This document shows positions 7,068 through 7,334 of a stretch of 7,334 nucleotides of DNA, one piece after another. Source of the DNA: an uncultured Bacteroidales bacterium (lineage in GTDB: Bacteria > Bacteroidota > Bacteroidia > Bacteroidales > P3). A program made the translations under genes and the position numbers. Under the pieces are notes generated by a model. That model was given only the letters and a program-made list of their open reading frames with translations, did no database searches and was not told where the DNA came from. The stretch is taken from contig CAMWSI010000038.1 of assembly GCA_947176875.1 (NCBI GenBank), positions 1 to 7,334 on the forward strand, read 5' to 3'. Numbering within the stretch: position 1 is the stretch's first letter; each line of letters opens with the position of its first letter.

Positions 7068-7334
7068 TGATCCTTACAACCCAATCGTTCACGATAATCC
7101 GCGTTTCTATCCAATAACCCGACGGCGTCAGGAAAAAGAACATCGTCCATGCGCTTTCCCTATCCAAAAACTCCTGCGCCGCCATCCCATAGGCCTCGCT
7201 GCCCATCTGCACCAAATATTTCGTCAATGGAATATCGACCACCGGTCGGCCGTTGTCCGAACGCCGGATCCCGAGCCGGCCGTTATCAACCATAAAGCGC
7301 GCCGTACTGAGGTCCGCATAACCGATCGCCCCAC
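7051..7334 (-). CDS. FimB/Mfa2-family fimbrial anchor protein, C-terminal fragment (5' part outside window)
   Basis: The frame is open to the right edge of the window, so only the last 93 residues are visible. They match the C-terminus of the Mfa2/FimB family (fimbrillin-A associated anchor proteins): ADLSTARFMVDNGRLGI, the strand VVDIPLTKYLV, the family signature QEFLDRESAWTMFFFL, and a final strand near IIVNDWVVRINDADF. In Porphyromonas gingivalis these lipoproteins hold the fibre in the outer membrane and limit its length. It is the most upstream operon gene that can be seen; its stop TAG overlaps the start of the next pilus gene by 17 bp. An ATG at 7293 exists but lies inside the conserved domain and is not the true start. 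The family call is strong for so short a fragment. Confidence 0.88.
   Translation of the reverse strand, partial: GAIGYADLSTARFMVDNGRLGIRRSDNGRPVVDIPLTKYLVQMGSEAYGMAAQEFLDRESAWTMFFFLTPSGYWIETRIIVNDWVVRINDADF

Larger units (their letters stand above)
1381..7334 (-). other. Type V pilus operon (right-to-left), promoter outside window
   Basis: Four genes on the - strand in the order anchor (FimB/Mfa2), fimbrillin-fold lipoprotein, DUF4906-type lipoprotein, DUF5106/thioredoxin-like lipoprotein. Junctions are a 17-bp overlap (7051-7067), a 7-bp gap (5750-5756) and an 11-bp overlap (2423-2433). No space exists for internal promoters outside coding sequence. Co-transcription and translational coupling are inferred from this spacing. 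Confidence 0.8.

Overview
The window looks like a GC-rich member of the Bacteroidales. The evidence is a type V (FimA/Mfa-type) pilus gene set made of lipoproteins, a DUF5106 thioredoxin-like lipoprotein, and starts without clear Shine-Dalgarno sequences. An Alistipes/Rikenellaceae-like host would fit the base composition, but that is an inference; no rRNA or other taxonomic marker is present.

Layout. On the + strand, bases 2-1372 hold the 3' part of an AlbA_2/Schlafen-type ATP-binding protein with a C-terminal winged helix; its start lies off the left edge. From 1381 to the right edge everything is on the - strand and reads right to left as one tightly packed operon: the C-terminal end of a FimB/Mfa2-family pilus anchor (7334-7051), a 436-residue fimbrillin-fold lipoprotein (7067-5757), a 1108-residue DUF4906-type lipoprotein (5749-2423), and a 350-residue DUF5106/thioredoxin-like lipoprotein (2433-1381). 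The junctions are a 17-bp overlap, a 7-bp gap and an 11-bp overlap, so transcription as one unit and translational coupling are likely. The operon promoter is not in the window. The two transcription units converge with only 8 bp between stop codons.

How the genes may work together. In Porphyromonas-type type V pili, Mfa2/FimB anchors the fibre and other lipoprotein subunits, processed after export, build shaft and tip. Here the 436-residue protein would be a shaft or accessory subunit, and the very large DUF4906 protein is a good candidate for a distal or tip subunit. It ends in two cysteine-bracketed modules, one of which carries an EF-hand-like loop. The last gene adds a periplasm-facing CxxC protein, which could act on the 13 non-lipid cysteines of its neighbour; this link is a hypothesis.

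I saw no RNA gene, IS element, CRISPR array or convincing terminator. No stretch over 300 bp lacks a gene. The most useful observations are the codon-use break between the + strand gene and the operon, the in-frame tandem repeats in the fimbrillin-like protein, the double C-terminal module of the DUF4906 protein, and the redox gene at the end of the pilus operon. I do not see clear proof of a wholly new system.
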